DNA of 64,000 nucleotides from CAVUFH01 sp963740835 (GTDB lineage: Bacteria; Actinomycetota; Acidimicrobiia; IMCC26256; PALSA-610), in contig CAVUFH010000006.1 in NCBI GenBank assembly GCA_963740835.1, forward strand, positions 42,621-106,620, read 5' to 3'. The notes under the pieces are model-generated. The model had not been told where the DNA came from. It saw only the letters and a program-made list of their open reading frames with translations, and ran no database searches. Positions 18,392-27,380 of this stretch are shown here, in pieces (within the stretch, counting starts at the first letter, position 1; every line of letters begins with the position of its first letter). The position numbers were made by a program, and so were the translations under genes.

Positions 18392-19198
18392 TCAGACCGC
18401 TCTCCGCAGCACCGGCGTCGTGCCCAGGGCGCGCACCATCGCGGCGGGATCGTCGGCGCGCACGAGCGCTTCACCCACGAGAACCGCGTCGAACCCGGCA
18501 GCGGCCATCCGCGCCGCGTCGGCCGCGGCGCGCACCGCGCTCTCCGCGACGCCGATCACATCAGCCGGGAGGAGCGCCGACAACGACTCGGCGACACCGA
18601 GGTCCTCGGCGAACGTGGCGAGATCGCGGCTGTTGACGCCGACAACGAGCGCGCCCGCCGCGAGCGCGCGCTCGATCTCGGCCGCGTCGTGCGCTTCCAC
18701 CAGCACGCCCATACCGAGCTCCGACGCCAGCGCGTGGAGGTCAGCGAGCACCGCGTCGTCCGGCAACGCGGCCGCGATCAGCAAGATCGCGTCGGCACCG
18801 ATCGCGCGCGCCTCATAGACCTGCACCTCGTCGATCATGAAGTCCTTGCGCAGCACCGGGATCTCGGTGACAGCACGCGCTTCTTGCAGGTCCGCGACCG
18901 AGCCCCCGAAGTAGGGGCCGTCCGTGAGCACCGAAAGCGCGGCCGCGCCGCCGCCCTCGTAGGCCTTGGCCGTCGAGCTCGGATCCAGGTCGAGCGCGAG
19001 CGGACCCTTCGACGGCGACCGGCGCTTGATCTCCACGACGACCGCGACCTGGCCGTCGCCGCGGCGCAGCGCCGGTGCGAACGGACGGGCCGGTGGTGCG
19101 TCGAGCGCGTGTCGCCGTAACAAGTCGCGCGTCTGTGGATACCGCAGCACGGTCACTTCGTCGCGCTTGGTTGCGAGGATCTCGTCGAGGACGCTCAC
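18392..19198 (-). CDS. trpC: Indole-3-glycerol phosphate synthase
   Basis: A 268-residue TIM barrel that closes the indole ring in tryptophan synthesis. The catalytic lysine block VEIKRRSPSKGPL and the LRKDFMIDEVQVYEARAIG lysine are present, with VNSRDLATF and GVAESAV at the phosphate end. Starts ATG 19198, 41 bases after the ygfZ stop, and runs into trpF with a one-base gap, so both are probably made from the same message. trpD, which would normally sit next to it, is not in the window. Confidence 0.93.
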   Translation of the reverse strand: MSVLDEILATKRDEVTVLRYPQTRDLLRRHALDAPPARPFAPALRRGDGQVAVVVEIKRRSPSKGPLALDLDPSSTAKAYEGGGAAALSVLTDGPYFGGSVADLQEARAVTEIPVLRKDFMIDEVQVYEARAIGADAILLIAAALPDDAVLADLHALASELGMGVLVEAHDAAEIERALAAGALVVGVNSRDLATFAEDLGVAESLSALLPADVIGVAESAVRAAADAARMAAAGFDAVLVGEALVRADDPAAMVRALGTTPVLRRAV

Positions 19199-19239
19199 GC
19201 GCGCACGATCCTACGGCTGCGACCGGGCGGAGCCGTGGC

Positions 19240-20106
19240 TCATAACGCTTCGACGCGACCCCGCGCCTCGGTGCCGGACCACCGCACGGTGACCTCCGTG
19301 GACGGTTCGATCTCCCTCCGCACCATCCCGAGCGCGACATGACCGGCCGCACTGGTGAGCGCACCGACGACCTTGTCGCCGACGACGATCTCGGCACCGG
19401 GCGGCGGCGTCGCATCCGCGACGGTGACCCGGCGGAGATAGCGGTTGACATGACCACGCGTGTCGATCCGGCACACGAGCTCCTGTCCGACGAAGCACCC
19501 CTTCGTGAACGACACCGCGTGTTGTTCGAGGAAGGCCTCCTGCGGAATGGTGCGCTCGTCGATGTCGACGCCGAGACGCGGCACGCCCGCGCGCACGCGT
19601 GCGATCTCGTACGTGTCACGACCGCCGCCGGCGACACCGGCGGCTCGCAAGCCACGCCGCACATCGTCCAAGTCGGCACGCGAACCGACGATGTCGACCG
19701 CTTCCTCGTCACCCCAGTCGATCGGCATCACGAACACCGCGCGTTCGGCCGCGGCCGTCGTCGCGACGTCGCGCGCGGCCGACCCGCGAACCGCGATCAC
19801 CGCGATCAGGGCCGACACGTCGGTGACTTCGACCTTCACGCGGATACGGAACCGGTTCAGCCCTTCGGCCAATGCCGCGCCGCCGCCTTCGTCCGTCACG
19901 CACCACCACGTGTCGTCCGCCGCGTGCAGGGCGCGTAACGTGGCAATCAGCTTGCCCTGCGGTTGCAGCAGCAACGCGGGCGCGCTCTCCCCCGCGCCGA
20001 TGGGGTCGAGATCCTGGGAGAGCAGGCTCTGCAGGAACGAGGTCGCGTCGGGTCCCGCGACCGTGACGACACCGGCCTCGAGGTCATAGCTGGTCGCGTC
20101 GGTCAT
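19240..20106 (-). CDS. ygfZ: YgfZ/GcvT-domain folate-binding protein
   Basis: A 288-residue relative of GcvT and YgfZ, tetrahydrofolate-binding proteins linked to iron-sulfur cluster repair and assembly. The diagnostic motif FTKGCFVGQELVCRIDTRG, with its conserved Cys, is intact. The ATG at 20106 overlaps the trpE TGA in an ATGA, and trpC follows 41 bases later, so an Fe-S maintenance gene is embedded in a tryptophan operon. Whether this has functional meaning (none of the trp enzymes uses an Fe-S cluster) is unclear. Confidence 0.87.
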   Translation of the reverse strand: MTDATSYDLEAGVVTVAGPDATSFLQSLLSQDLDPIGAGESAPALLLQPQGKLIATLRALHAADDTWWCVTDEGGGAALAEGLNRFRIRVKVEVTDVSALIAVIAVRGSAARDVATTAAAERAVFVMPIDWGDEEAVDIVGSRADLDDVRRGLRAAGVAGGGRDTYEIARVRAGVPRLGVDIDERTIPQEAFLEQHAVSFTKGCFVGQELVCRIDTRGHVNRYLRRVTVADATPPPGAEIVVGDKVVGALTSAAGHVALGMVRREIEPSTEVTVRWSGTEARGRVEAL

Positions 20107-21668
20107 GGTGCCTCGGAATCGTCGGGAGCGGAGAGCAGGGGCAGCAAGCGGGCCGCGGCCGCCGCGGTCAGCAACGCTTGCGCCTTGTTCCGGCATTCCA
20201 GGTCCTCGTCGGTCGCGTCCGAGTCGGCCACGATCCCGGCTCCGGCCTGGAGCGTCGCCTGGTCGCCCCGCCACACCATCGTGCGGATCGCGATCGCGGT
20301 GTCGAGGTTCCCGGAAAAGTCGAGGTAGCCGACGACGCCGGCGTACGGGCCCCGTTTCGTGGGCTCGAGCTCGTCGACGATCTGCATGGCGCGGACCTTC
20401 GGCGCGCCACTCACGGTCCCGGCCGGGAACGTGGCGCGCAGCACGTCGACCGGCGTGCGGCCGTCGGCGAGGTCGCCGGTGACCTGGCTCGTGAGGTGCA
20501 TGACGTGCGAGTACCGCTCGAGCGTCATCAGCTCCTCGACGCGCTCGGTGCCGAAGCGGACGACCCGGCCGACGTCGTTGCGCGCGAGGTCGACGAGCAT
20601 GACGTGTTCCGCTCGTTCCTTCGGGTGTTCGACGAGCTCCGCGGCGAGGCGCTTGTCGTGCTGCTCATCGCGGCCTCGGCGCCGCGTGCCCGCGATCGGC
20701 CGGCTGATCACCTTGCCGGCGCGCAGCTGCACCATCGGCTCGGGCGAGGAGCCGACGATCGTCGCCTCGGCGTGACGAAGGAAGTACATGTACGGCGAGG
20801 GGTTCACGAGCCGAAGCACCCGGTACACCGCGAACGGATCCACCGGGTCGACCAGGTCGAACCGTTGCGCGAGCACCACTTGGAAGATGTCGCCGTCGAG
20901 GATGTGCTCCTTCGCCGCGTCGACCGCCTTCGCCCACGTGTCGGTGGTGAAGTTCCGGCGCAGCTCGGGGAGCTCGACGAGCTCGTCCGCGGGCGGGAGC
21001 GCGGGCAGGTACGGCAGGGGCCGGCCAATCGCGGCCTCGGCCTGGTCGAGCCGGGCCGCGGCCGCGTCGTACAGCTGCGCGAGCTCGGCGGGACCCGCGC
21101 CCGGTGGCGGGTACACGTTCTCGATCAGGTAGCAACGCTGGCGGAAGTGATCGAACGCGGCCACCTGTCCGGCGAGCGACAGCACCGCATCCGGGTGCCC
21201 CTGATCGTCGTCGGGCGTGTCGGGGAGGCGTTCGATCTCGCGCACGGTGTCGTAGCCGAGCCAGCCGACGATGCCGCCGTGGAACGGCGGGAGCTGTGCC
21301 AGCTTGGGCGCGCGGTAGCGCGCGAGCAGCGCGTCCAGCGCGGCCAGGGCACCGCGATCGGACGGCACCCCTTCGATCGGATCACCGCCGAGCCACTCGA
21401 CCAATCGCCCGCGCACCACCAGCGTGCACGCCGGGGCGCGACCGACGAACGAGAACCGGCCCCAGCGCTCCGCGTGCTCGACCGACTCGAGCAGGAAGCC
21501 CTCGCCGGCGCCGACGAGCTTCACGAACACCGAGAGCGGCGTCTCGAGATCGGCCAGGACCTCGCGCCAGACGGGGACGACCGTGTAGTCGCGCGCGAGG
21601 TCGACGAACTCGGCGAGCGTGGGCTGGTACGCGGACCGCTCGCGCCCGTCCGTCACGGTGTCGTTCAC
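20103..21668 (-). CDS. trpE: Anthranilate synthase component I
   Basis: A 521-residue chorismate-utilising enzyme, first step of tryptophan synthesis with the TrpG glutaminase. The N-terminal region includes LLESVEHAERWGRFSFVG, which carries the ESxE-like feedback-inhibition element (LLES) of TrpE. The catalytic domain shows DIFQVVLAQRFDL, PIAGTRRRGR, EHVMLVDLARNDVGRV and FPAGTVSGAPKVRAMQ. The GTG at 21668 overlaps the hisI stop in a GTGA and its own stop overlaps the ygfZ start, so hisI, trpE and ygfZ are coupled. No trpG is in the window. Confidence 0.94.
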   Translation of the reverse strand: MNDTVTDGRERSAYQPTLAEFVDLARDYTVVPVWREVLADLETPLSVFVKLVGAGEGFLLESVEHAERWGRFSFVGRAPACTLVVRGRLVEWLGGDPIEGVPSDRGALAALDALLARYRAPKLAQLPPFHGGIVGWLGYDTVREIERLPDTPDDDQGHPDAVLSLAGQVAAFDHFRQRCYLIENVYPPPGAGPAELAQLYDAAAARLDQAEAAIGRPLPYLPALPPADELVELPELRRNFTTDTWAKAVDAAKEHILDGDIFQVVLAQRFDLVDPVDPFAVYRVLRLVNPSPYMYFLRHAEATIVGSSPEPMVQLRAGKVISRPIAGTRRRGRDEQHDKRLAAELVEHPKERAEHVMLVDLARNDVGRVVRFGTERVEELMTLERYSHVMHLTSQVTGDLADGRTPVDVLRATFPAGTVSGAPKVRAMQIVDELEPTKRGPYAGVVGYLDFSGNLDTAIAIRTMVWRGDQATLQAGAGIVADSDATDEDLECRNKAQALLTAAAAARLLPLLSAPDDSEAP

Positions 21669-22045
21669 ATCGGTCCGGGAGTCGCGCCGCTCCCGAACGC
21701 GCGGAAAAAGCACGACCGCTCGCCGGTATGACACGCTCCCCGTCCCACTTGTTCCACCACCAACAAGAGGACGTCCATATCGCAGTCGTAGTACGCCTCG
21801 CGCACGTACTGGCGGTCGCCCGAGGTCTCACCCTTGCACCAGTACTCCTGCCGGCTCCGGCTCCAGAACCAGGTGCGGCCGGTGGTGAGGGTCTGCTCGA
21901 GGGCGTCGCGGTTCATCCACGCGAACATCAGGACGCGGCCGGTGCCGGTCTCCTGCACGATGGCGCCCACGAGGCCGTTGGCGTCGAACGCGACGGCATC
22001 GATTTCGGCCTGCGTGAAGGAAATCGGCGTCAACGTCGGTGACAT
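21665..22045 (-). CDS. hisI: Phosphoribosyl-AMP cyclohydrolase
   Basis: A 126-residue cyclohydrolase that opens the purine ring of phosphoribosyl-AMP, the third step of histidine synthesis. The metal-binding block YYDCDMDVLLLVVEQ and GACHTGERSCFFR, with Cys ligands for zinc, are complete, and WSRSRQEYWCKGETSG is the substrate loop. Only the cyclohydrolase half is present; there is no fused HisE. An alternative ATG at 22057 adds four residues; MSPTLTPISFTQ is preferred by family N-termini, but neither has a clear Shine-Dalgarno. It begins the coupled hisI-trpE-ygfZ run and diverges from the peptidase gene. Confidence 0.92.
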   Translation of the reverse strand: MSPTLTPISFTQAEIDAVAFDANGLVGAIVQETGTGRVLMFAWMNRDALEQTLTTGRTWFWSRSRQEYWCKGETSGDRQYVREAYYDCDMDVLLLVVEQVGRGACHTGERSCFFRAFGSGATPGPM

Positions 22046-22105
22046 GGTGCGCTGCATCGTAGCTGTCGACTTTTCCGGGTTCTCGCGTTTCTAGACTTCG
22101 CCGTC

Positions 22106-24172
22106 GTGACCCCGCCGACTCCACCCACCGCGGCGCGCCGTCCGGTCGTCCTCACCGAACACGGCGATCAGCGCGTCGACGACTGGTACTGGCTCCGAGA
22201 ACGTGACAACCCCGAGGTCGTCGCGTACCTCGAAGCCGAGAACAGCTACACGGACGCGGTCCTGGCGTCCTCGCGGGAACTCGAAGAGCGTCTGTTCGTC
22301 GAGATCAAGGCGCGCATCCAGGAGACGGATGTGTCCGCGCCGGTGCCGGACGGTCCGTGGGAGTACCTCACCCGGACGTATGAAGGACAGCAGTACGCCG
22401 TGCACTGCCGGCGGCCGCGCGGCGGTACCGAAGCCGAGGAGACCGTGCTCCTCGACGAGAACGCCGAAGCGGAAGGCCACGACTACTTCTCGTTGGGGGT
22501 GTTCGACATCTCCCCCGACCATCGCACCCTGGCGTACGCGATCGACACGAACGGCGGTGAGCGCCACCGCCTGCGCTTTCGCGATCTCGACACCGGCGCC
22601 GACCTGCCCGACGAAGTCGAAGACGTCACGTACGGCTTCGCGTGGGCCGACGACGCGCGCACGGGTTTCTACGTCCGGCTCGACGACGCGATGCGACCAT
22701 GGCAGGTGTGGCGGCACGAGCTCGGGACAGACGCGCGCAACGACGTGCTCGTGTTCCAGGAGGACGACGACCGCTTCTATGTCGTCGTGTACCGCACCCG
22801 CTCGGGCCGGTACGTCGTGATCGAGACCGCGTCGAAGACGACCTCCGAAGCATGGTTCCTCCCGACCGCCGAGCCGCGCGCCGAGCTGCGCGTCATCGCG
22901 CCGCGCGAACCTGGGCACGAGTACTCGGTCGAACACCACGTCGACGACACGCACGGCGACCGGTTCCTGATCGTCACGAACAACGGCGACACGCGCAACT
23001 TCCGGCTCGTGGCTGCGAACGTCGATGCACTCGCGCCCGCGAACTGGGTCGAGCTCGTCGGTCACCGCGACGACGTCCGGCTCGAGAGCATCGACGCGTT
23101 CCGCGATCATCTCGTGCTCACGGAGCGCTTCGAGGGACTCACGAGACTGCGGGTCATGTCGCTTCCGAACAGTGAGGCGCATGAGCTCGCGCTCCCCGAC
23201 CCCGTCTACACCGTCTGGGTCGGCGCCAACGAGGAGTACGACTCGCGGACGCTGCGGTACGGCTACACGTCCCTCGTCGCACCGGCGACCGACGTCGACT
23301 ACGACATGGACACGCGCGGGGCGATCGTCGTGAAGGTGCAACCCGTCCACGGCTACGACGCGTCGGCGTACACGTCCGCCCGCATGTGGGTCGACCAGCC
23401 CGACGGTGTGCGCGTGCCGGTCTCGATCGTGCACCGCAAGGATGTCCCGCTCGACGGCAGCGCGCCCGCGCTCCTCTACGGCTACGGCTCCTACGAGATC
23501 TCGATCGACGCCGGCTTCCGTTCTTCGCGCCTGTCGCTGCTGGACCGCGGGTTCGTGTACACGATTGCGCACGTGCGCGGCGGCGGCGAGCTCGGCCGTG
23601 CCTGGTACGAAGCCGGGCGGCTCGAGCAGAAGGGCAACACGTTCACCGATTTCATCGGCTGCGCCCAGGCATTGATCGCCGCGGGCTACACCGCGCCCGC
23701 GCGCCTCGTCGCGCGCGGCGGCAGCGCCGGCGGCTTGCTGATGGGCGCAGTGACGAACCTGCGACCCGATCTCTTCGCGGCCGTGATCGCCGAAGTCCCG
23801 TTCGTCGACGTGCTCACCACGATGCTCGACCCGACGCTCCCGCTGACGATCACCGAGTGGGAGGAGTGGGGCGACCCGCGCGATCCCGCCGCGTACGCGT
23901 GGATGAAGGAGTACTCGCCGTACGACAACGTCCGCGACGAGGCGTATCCCGCGATGCTGGTCACCACCGGCCTGAACGACCCTCGCGTCGCTTACTGGGA
24001 ACCCGCGAAGTGGGTGGCGAAGCTGCGCACGCATTCCACGTCGGGGAAGGTCATCCTGTTGCGCACCGAGCTCAGCGCGGGCCACGGCGGTCCGTCCGGT
24101 CGCTACGACGCCTGGCGGGAAGAAGCGATGATCCTCGCTTTCGCGTGCGTCGAAGTGGGTGTCACGCAGTGA
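22106..24172 (+). CDS. ptrB: Prolyl oligopeptidase family serine peptidase, oligopeptidase B-like (S9A)
   Basis: A 688-residue S9 peptidase, made of a seven-bladed beta-propeller cap (about residues 70-400) and a C-terminal alpha/beta-hydrolase domain. The nucleophile is in ARGGSAGGLLMGA, the acid in TTGLNDPRVAYWEP and the catalytic His in LSAGHGGPSGRYD; the N-terminal DDWYWLRERDNPEVVAYLEA block is typical of oligopeptidase B. It should cut short cytosolic peptides after Lys or Arg, though specificity determinants were not checked. The GTG at 22106 fits the family N-terminus. Its stop overlaps the next gene start (GTGA). Confidence 0.9.
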   Translation: MTPPTPPTAARRPVVLTEHGDQRVDDWYWLRERDNPEVVAYLEAENSYTDAVLASSRELEERLFVEIKARIQETDVSAPVPDGPWEYLTRTYEGQQYAVHCRRPRGGTEAEETVLLDENAEAEGHDYFSLGVFDISPDHRTLAYAIDTNGGERHRLRFRDLDTGADLPDEVEDVTYGFAWADDARTGFYVRLDDAMRPWQVWRHELGTDARNDVLVFQEDDDRFYVVVYRTRSGRYVVIETASKTTSEAWFLPTAEPRAELRVIAPREPGHEYSVEHHVDDTHGDRFLIVTNNGDTRNFRLVAANVDALAPANWVELVGHRDDVRLESIDAFRDHLVLTERFEGLTRLRVMSLPNSEAHELALPDPVYTVWVGANEEYDSRTLRYGYTSLVAPATDVDYDMDTRGAIVVKVQPVHGYDASAYTSARMWVDQPDGVRVPVSIVHRKDVPLDGSAPALLYGYGSYEISIDAGFRSSRLSLLDRGFVYTIAHVRGGGELGRAWYEAGRLEQKGNTFTDFIGCAQALIAAGYTAPARLVARGGSAGGLLMGAVTNLRPDLFAAVIAEVPFVDVLTTMLDPTLPLTITEWEEWGDPRDPAAYAWMKEYSPYDNVRDEAYPAMLVTTGLNDPRVAYWEPAKWVAKLRTHSTSGKVILLRTELSAGHGGPSGRYDAWREEAMILAFACVEVGVTQ

Positions 24173-24816
24173 CCGAGGTGCAACCGCTCGTGCTGCATTG
24201 CACCGACGGCGTCGAGCTGCAGGGCGAATGGGCCGCGCCGGAAGCCACTGCGCTCGGCACGGCGGTGTTGTGCCACCCGCACCCGCAGTACGGCGGCACC
24301 ATGCGCAGCATCGTCATCTCCGCGCTGTTCGGCGCCCTGCCGGCGGCGGGGTACGGATGCTTGCGGTTCAACTTCCGTGGGGTCGAAGGCAGCCAAGGTG
24401 AACACGGCGCGGGCGAGACCGAGCCGATCGACGTGCGGGCCGCGATCGACACCGCTACCGGCTTCGGGATCGCAGGTGTTCTCGCCGTCGTCGGCTGGTC
24501 GTTCGGCGGCGACATGGCCCTCTCCATCGACGACCCACGCGTCGACGGATGGATCGGGATCGCGCCGCCGCTGCGGTTCGGATCCGGGTTCGGCGTGGTT
24601 GCAACGGACCGGCGGCCAAAGCATCTCGTGCTCGCTCAGCATGACGAGTTCCGGACTCCGGCCAGCGTGCAGCAGGAAGTCGCGACCTGGACGAACACCA
24701 CGACCGAAGTTGTGCCGGGCGCGAGCCACTTCTTCGTGGGCCGCACCGATCGGGTCATCGACGCGGCGATGAGCTTCCTCGGCCGATTGGCCGGCAAGTC
24801 ACCGAAGCTGTCGTGA
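24169..24816 (+). CDS. Alpha/beta hydrolase of the YtmA/CocE-like small-hydrolase type
   Basis: A 215-residue alpha/beta hydrolase. The oxyanion block VLCHPHPQYGGTMRS and RFNFRGVEGSQG are followed by the nucleophile elbow VVGWSFGGDMA and a late VPGASHFFVG with the catalytic His. This pattern is common in actinobacterial hydrolases related to prolyl-oligopeptidase and dienelactone-hydrolase families; substrate unknown. The GTG at 24169 overlaps the peptidase stop by four bases, so it is coupled to the oligopeptidase and may act on peptide-derived esters or amides; this is inference. Confidence 0.8.
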   Translation: MTEVQPLVLHCTDGVELQGEWAAPEATALGTAVLCHPHPQYGGTMRSIVISALFGALPAAGYGCLRFNFRGVEGSQGEHGAGETEPIDVRAAIDTATGFGIAGVLAVVGWSFGGDMALSIDDPRVDGWIGIAPPLRFGSGFGVVATDRRPKHLVLAQHDEFRTPASVQQEVATWTNTTTEVVPGASHFFVGRTDRVIDAAMSFLGRLAGKSPKLS

Positions 24817-24833
24817 TGTGATGCGCTGACGCG

Positions 24834-25076
24834 CTAGAGAGCGAGCGGTGCGATCGTTGCGCCGTGCCGCTCGAGGAACGTCATGCGCCGCTCGAACGCG
24901 CATCGCCACGCGGCGAGGTCGAGTTCGAAATGGGCACGATCGCCGTCCTCGTATGCGTGCTCGAGCTCGTCGAACGCGTGATCTTCCTCGTCGAGGAGCT
25001 CGCGGTAGCAACGGAAGAAGTGGTCGTCGACACCAATTCCGGTTGCACCGTTCGCCAGGTAGTGCGTCTCGGGCAT
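24834..25076 (-). CDS. Small acidic helical protein, unknown function
   Basis: An 80-residue protein with no recognised family. It is rich in Glu, Asp and aromatic residues (FRCYRELLDEEDHAFDELEH, then FELDLAAWRCAFERRM) and probably all-helical. The ATG at 25076 is favoured because GAGGGGGTG precedes it at the right distance; an earlier in-frame ATG at 25115 lacks one. It lies 111 bases after hisF on the same strand and may be the distal member of that transcript. Confidence 0.6.
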   Translation of the reverse strand: MPETHYLANGATGIGVDDHFFRCYRELLDEEDHAFDELEHAYEDGDRAHFELDLAAWRCAFERRMTFLERHGATIAPLAL

Positions 25077-25187
25077 CAGCACCCCCTCGTGTCGGACCGG
25101 CCCTGCCGCCGGCACCGTGCGGTCACGGTAGCCGCGCGACGGACGGCCCGAAACGGACCCACGTCGGCGCTGGTCAGGGCGTCCGAG

Positions 25188-25961
25188 TCAGGCCGGTCGC
25201 ACGATGAGACCCCGATCGGCGAGGTAGCGCTTCGCCTCGGCGACCGAGTGCTGACCGAAGTGGAAGATCGACGCCGCGAGGACCGCGCCGGCGCCGCCGG
25301 CCGCGATGCCTTCGTAGAGATCGGCGAGCGTCCCGACACCGCCGCTCGCGATGATCGGGACGTTCACCGCGTCGCCCATCGCCTGCAGGAGCTCGATGTC
25401 GTAGCCGGCCTGGGTTCCGTCGCGGTCCATCGAGGTGAGCAGGATCTCGCCCGCGCCCAGGTCGCATGCGTGCACGGCCCACTCGACCGCGTCCAGACCC
25501 GTCGGCCGGCGCCCGCCGTGCGTCGTGACTTCCCAGCCGTGCGACGCGTCGTCGCCGTTGCGCCGGCGGGCGTCGATCGCGACGACGACGCACTGCGCGC
25601 CGAACTCGTCGGCACCGGCGGCGACGAGCTCGGGTCGCTCGACGGCCGCGGTGTTGAGCGACACCTTGTCGGCACCGGCCCGCAACATGCGGCGGACATC
25701 TTCGACGGTCCGTACGCCCCCGCCGACGGTGAACGGGATGAACACCTGCTCGGCGACACGCTCGACGACGTGCACCATCGTGTCGCGGTCGTCGGACGAC
25801 GCAGTGATGTCGAGGAAGACGAGCTCGTCGGCGCCTTCGGCGTCGTAGCGCGCCGCCAGCTCCACCGGATCGCCCGCGTCGCGCAGCTCCTGGAAGCGCA
25901 CGCCTTTCACCACGCGGCCCCGATCGACGTCGAGGCACGGGATCACGCGGACTGCGAGCAC
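25188..25961 (-). CDS. hisF: Imidazole glycerol phosphate synthase, cyclase subunit
   Basis: A 257-residue TIM barrel that uses ammonia from HisH to form imidazole glycerol phosphate and AICAR. Catalytic aspartates lie in VIPCLDVDRGRVVKG and SMDRDGTQAGYDIE, and the phosphate sites are in FTVGGGVRTVEDV and IIASGGVGTLADL. The GTG at 25961 gives the normal N-terminus VLAVRVIPCLDV and lies inside the last 19 bases of hisA, so the two genes overlap. Confidence 0.93.
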   Translation of the reverse strand: MLAVRVIPCLDVDRGRVVKGVRFQELRDAGDPVELAARYDAEGADELVFLDITASSDDRDTMVHVVERVAEQVFIPFTVGGGVRTVEDVRRMLRAGADKVSLNTAAVERPELVAAGADEFGAQCVVVAIDARRRNGDDASHGWEVTTHGGRRPTGLDAVEWAVHACDLGAGEILLTSMDRDGTQAGYDIELLQAMGDAVNVPIIASGGVGTLADLYEGIAAGGAGAVLAASIFHFGQHSVAEAKRYLADRGLIVRPA

Positions 25962-26686
25962 GCCGCGATCCCTTCTTCGACCGTGAAGCGGCCTTCGTAC
26001 ACGGCAGTGCCCACGATCGCACCCTCGAGCCGCCGGCCGACGACGGCGAGCGCGGCGAGCGCCCGTAGATCGTCCGCCGAGGCCACGCCGCCGCTCGCAA
26101 TCACCGGGACGTGCACCGCACCGAGCACGCTCGCGAGCTGCCCGACATCGGGGCCGCCGAGCATGCCGTCCCGGTTGATCTCGGTCACCACCAGCGCGCC
26201 GACTCCGGGGCGGTCGAAGCGCCGCGCGATCTCGAGCAGATCCACACCGGTGGAAGTCGACCACCCATGGGTGGAAACGTTGTTGCCGCGCGCGTCGAGC
26301 CCAACCGCCACACGTTGCGGGAACAGTTCGGCCAGCTCGTCGACGAGCTCCGGATGTTCGATGGCCGCGGTGCCGACCACGACGCGTTCGACGCCGGCTT
26401 CGAGCAACGCGACCGCCGCGCCGGCGTCACGCACCCCACCGCCGCTCTGCACCTGGCTCGCGACCGCGGCGCAGATGTCGTGGATGACCGTGCGGTTCGT
26501 CGCCCGACCGGAACGGGCCGCGTCGAGATCGACGACGTGGATCCAGCGTGCACCGGCTTTCGCGAAACGCTGCGCGACCGCGACGGGATCGTCGTCGTAG
26601 AACGTCTCGCGCTCGTAGTCGCCCTGTTGGAGCTGCACGACGCGCCCGTCACGCAGATCGATCGCCGGATAGAGATCCATACTCAT
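25943..26686 (-). CDS. hisA: ProFAR isomerase (phosphoribosylformimino-AICAR-phosphate isomerase)
   Basis: A 247-residue TIM barrel isomerase of histidine synthesis. MDLYPAIDLRDGRVVQLQQG has the catalytic Asp, VTEINRDGMLGGPDV the second one, and QSGGGVRDAG and VIASGGVASADDL the two phosphate sites. Some actinobacterial homologues (PriA) also serve as TrpF; here a dedicated trpF is present, so that double role is not needed. Its end overlaps hisF; upstream, a 76-base gap separates it from hisH and holds a short repeated stretch. Confidence 0.92.
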   Translation of the reverse strand: MSMDLYPAIDLRDGRVVQLQQGDYERETFYDDDPVAVAQRFAKAGARWIHVVDLDAARSGRATNRTVIHDICAAVASQVQSGGGVRDAGAAVALLEAGVERVVVGTAAIEHPELVDELAELFPQRVAVGLDARGNNVSTHGWSTSTGVDLLEIARRFDRPGVGALVVTEINRDGMLGGPDVGQLASVLGAVHVPVIASGGVASADDLRALAALAVVGRRLEGAIVGTAVYEGRFTVEEGIAACSQSA

Positions 26687-26694
26687 GCGGCTAC

Positions 26695-26757
26695 GGCCTC
26701 CGGCGCTCGAACACCGCGACTCGCGCGTGCGAACACCGCGCCTCCGGCCTGCGCCTG
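26695..26757. repeat. Short imperfect direct repeat in the hisH-hisA gap
   Basis: Between the hisA start and the hisH stop, the words CCTCCGGC and CGAACACCGCG each occur twice within about 60 bases. It is GC-rich like the other extragenic repeats of this window but too short to assign to them. No hairpin with a U-run is present. Confidence 0.4.
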
Positions 26758-26762
26758 ACCCC

Positions 26763-27380
26763 TCATGCGGCCGCGGCCTCGACGAAGTTCGTGAGCAAGC
26801 GCAGGCCCGCGGTGCTGCTCTTCTCCGGGTGGAACTGCGTCGCCCACAGTGGACCCTGCTCGATCGCCGCCGCGAAGCGGCGCCCGTACTCGCACCAGGC
26901 GGCGACCACCGAGTCGTCGGCGGGGTCGGGCGCGAACGCGTGGACGAAGTAGCACCACGGCTCCGCGCCGAGCCCCGCGCCCAGCCGGCTGCCGGGCCGG
27001 ACCTCGAGCGTGTTCCAACCCATCTGTGGCAGCCGCACCGAGTCCGGGAGGCGGGTCACGCGGCCGGCAACCACGCCGAGGCCGGCGACATCGGGTGATT
27101 CGTCACTCCCCTCGAAGAGCATCTGCATGCCGACACACACCCCGAGGAACGGGCGGCCGTCAGTGGCGGCTTCCTTTGCCGCGGGCTCGAGACCGGAATC
27201 GCGCAGCGCGCGCATGCAGGCACCGAAGTTGCCGACCCCCGGCAGCACCACCGCACCGGCCCGGCTGATCTTCTCGGCATCGGCGGTCAGCTGGGCGTCC
27301 GCACCGAGGTGCTGCAACGCCTTCTCCGCGGACCGCAAGTTCCCGATCCCGTAGTCGACAACAGCAATCGAAGTGCTCAC
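26763..27380 (-). CDS. hisH: Imidazole glycerol phosphate synthase, glutaminase subunit
   Basis: A 205-residue class I glutamine amidotransferase that delivers ammonia to HisF. The nucleophile Cys is in FLGVCVGMQMLFEGSDES and the catalytic His-Glu pair in WATQFHPEKSSTAGL; VDYGIGNLRS and LPGVGNFGACM are the HisH N-terminal blocks. The GTG at 27380 overlaps the hisB stop in a GTGA. The frame continues upstream but contains no better start. Confidence 0.93.
   Translation of the reverse strand: MSTSIAVVDYGIGNLRSAEKALQHLGADAQLTADAEKISRAGAVVLPGVGNFGACMRALRDSGLEPAAKEAATDGRPFLGVCVGMQMLFEGSDESPDVAGLGVVAGRVTRLPDSVRLPQMGWNTLEVRPGSRLGAGLGAEPWCYFVHAFAPDPADDSVVAAWCEYGRRFAAAIEQGPLWATQFHPEKSSTAGLRLLTNFVEAAAA

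Noticed and set aside
20178..21731. A 517-residue plus-strand frame opposite trpE
   Set aside because: No recognisable product; trpE on the minus strand has all chorismate-enzyme motifs.
22091..24085. A 664-residue minus-strand frame opposite the oligopeptidase
   Set aside because: Antisense shadow: the plus strand holds a complete catalytic triad and family blocks.
25943..26686. Calling hisA a bifunctional PriA
   Set aside because: A separate trpF with its own catalytic residues is present in this window.
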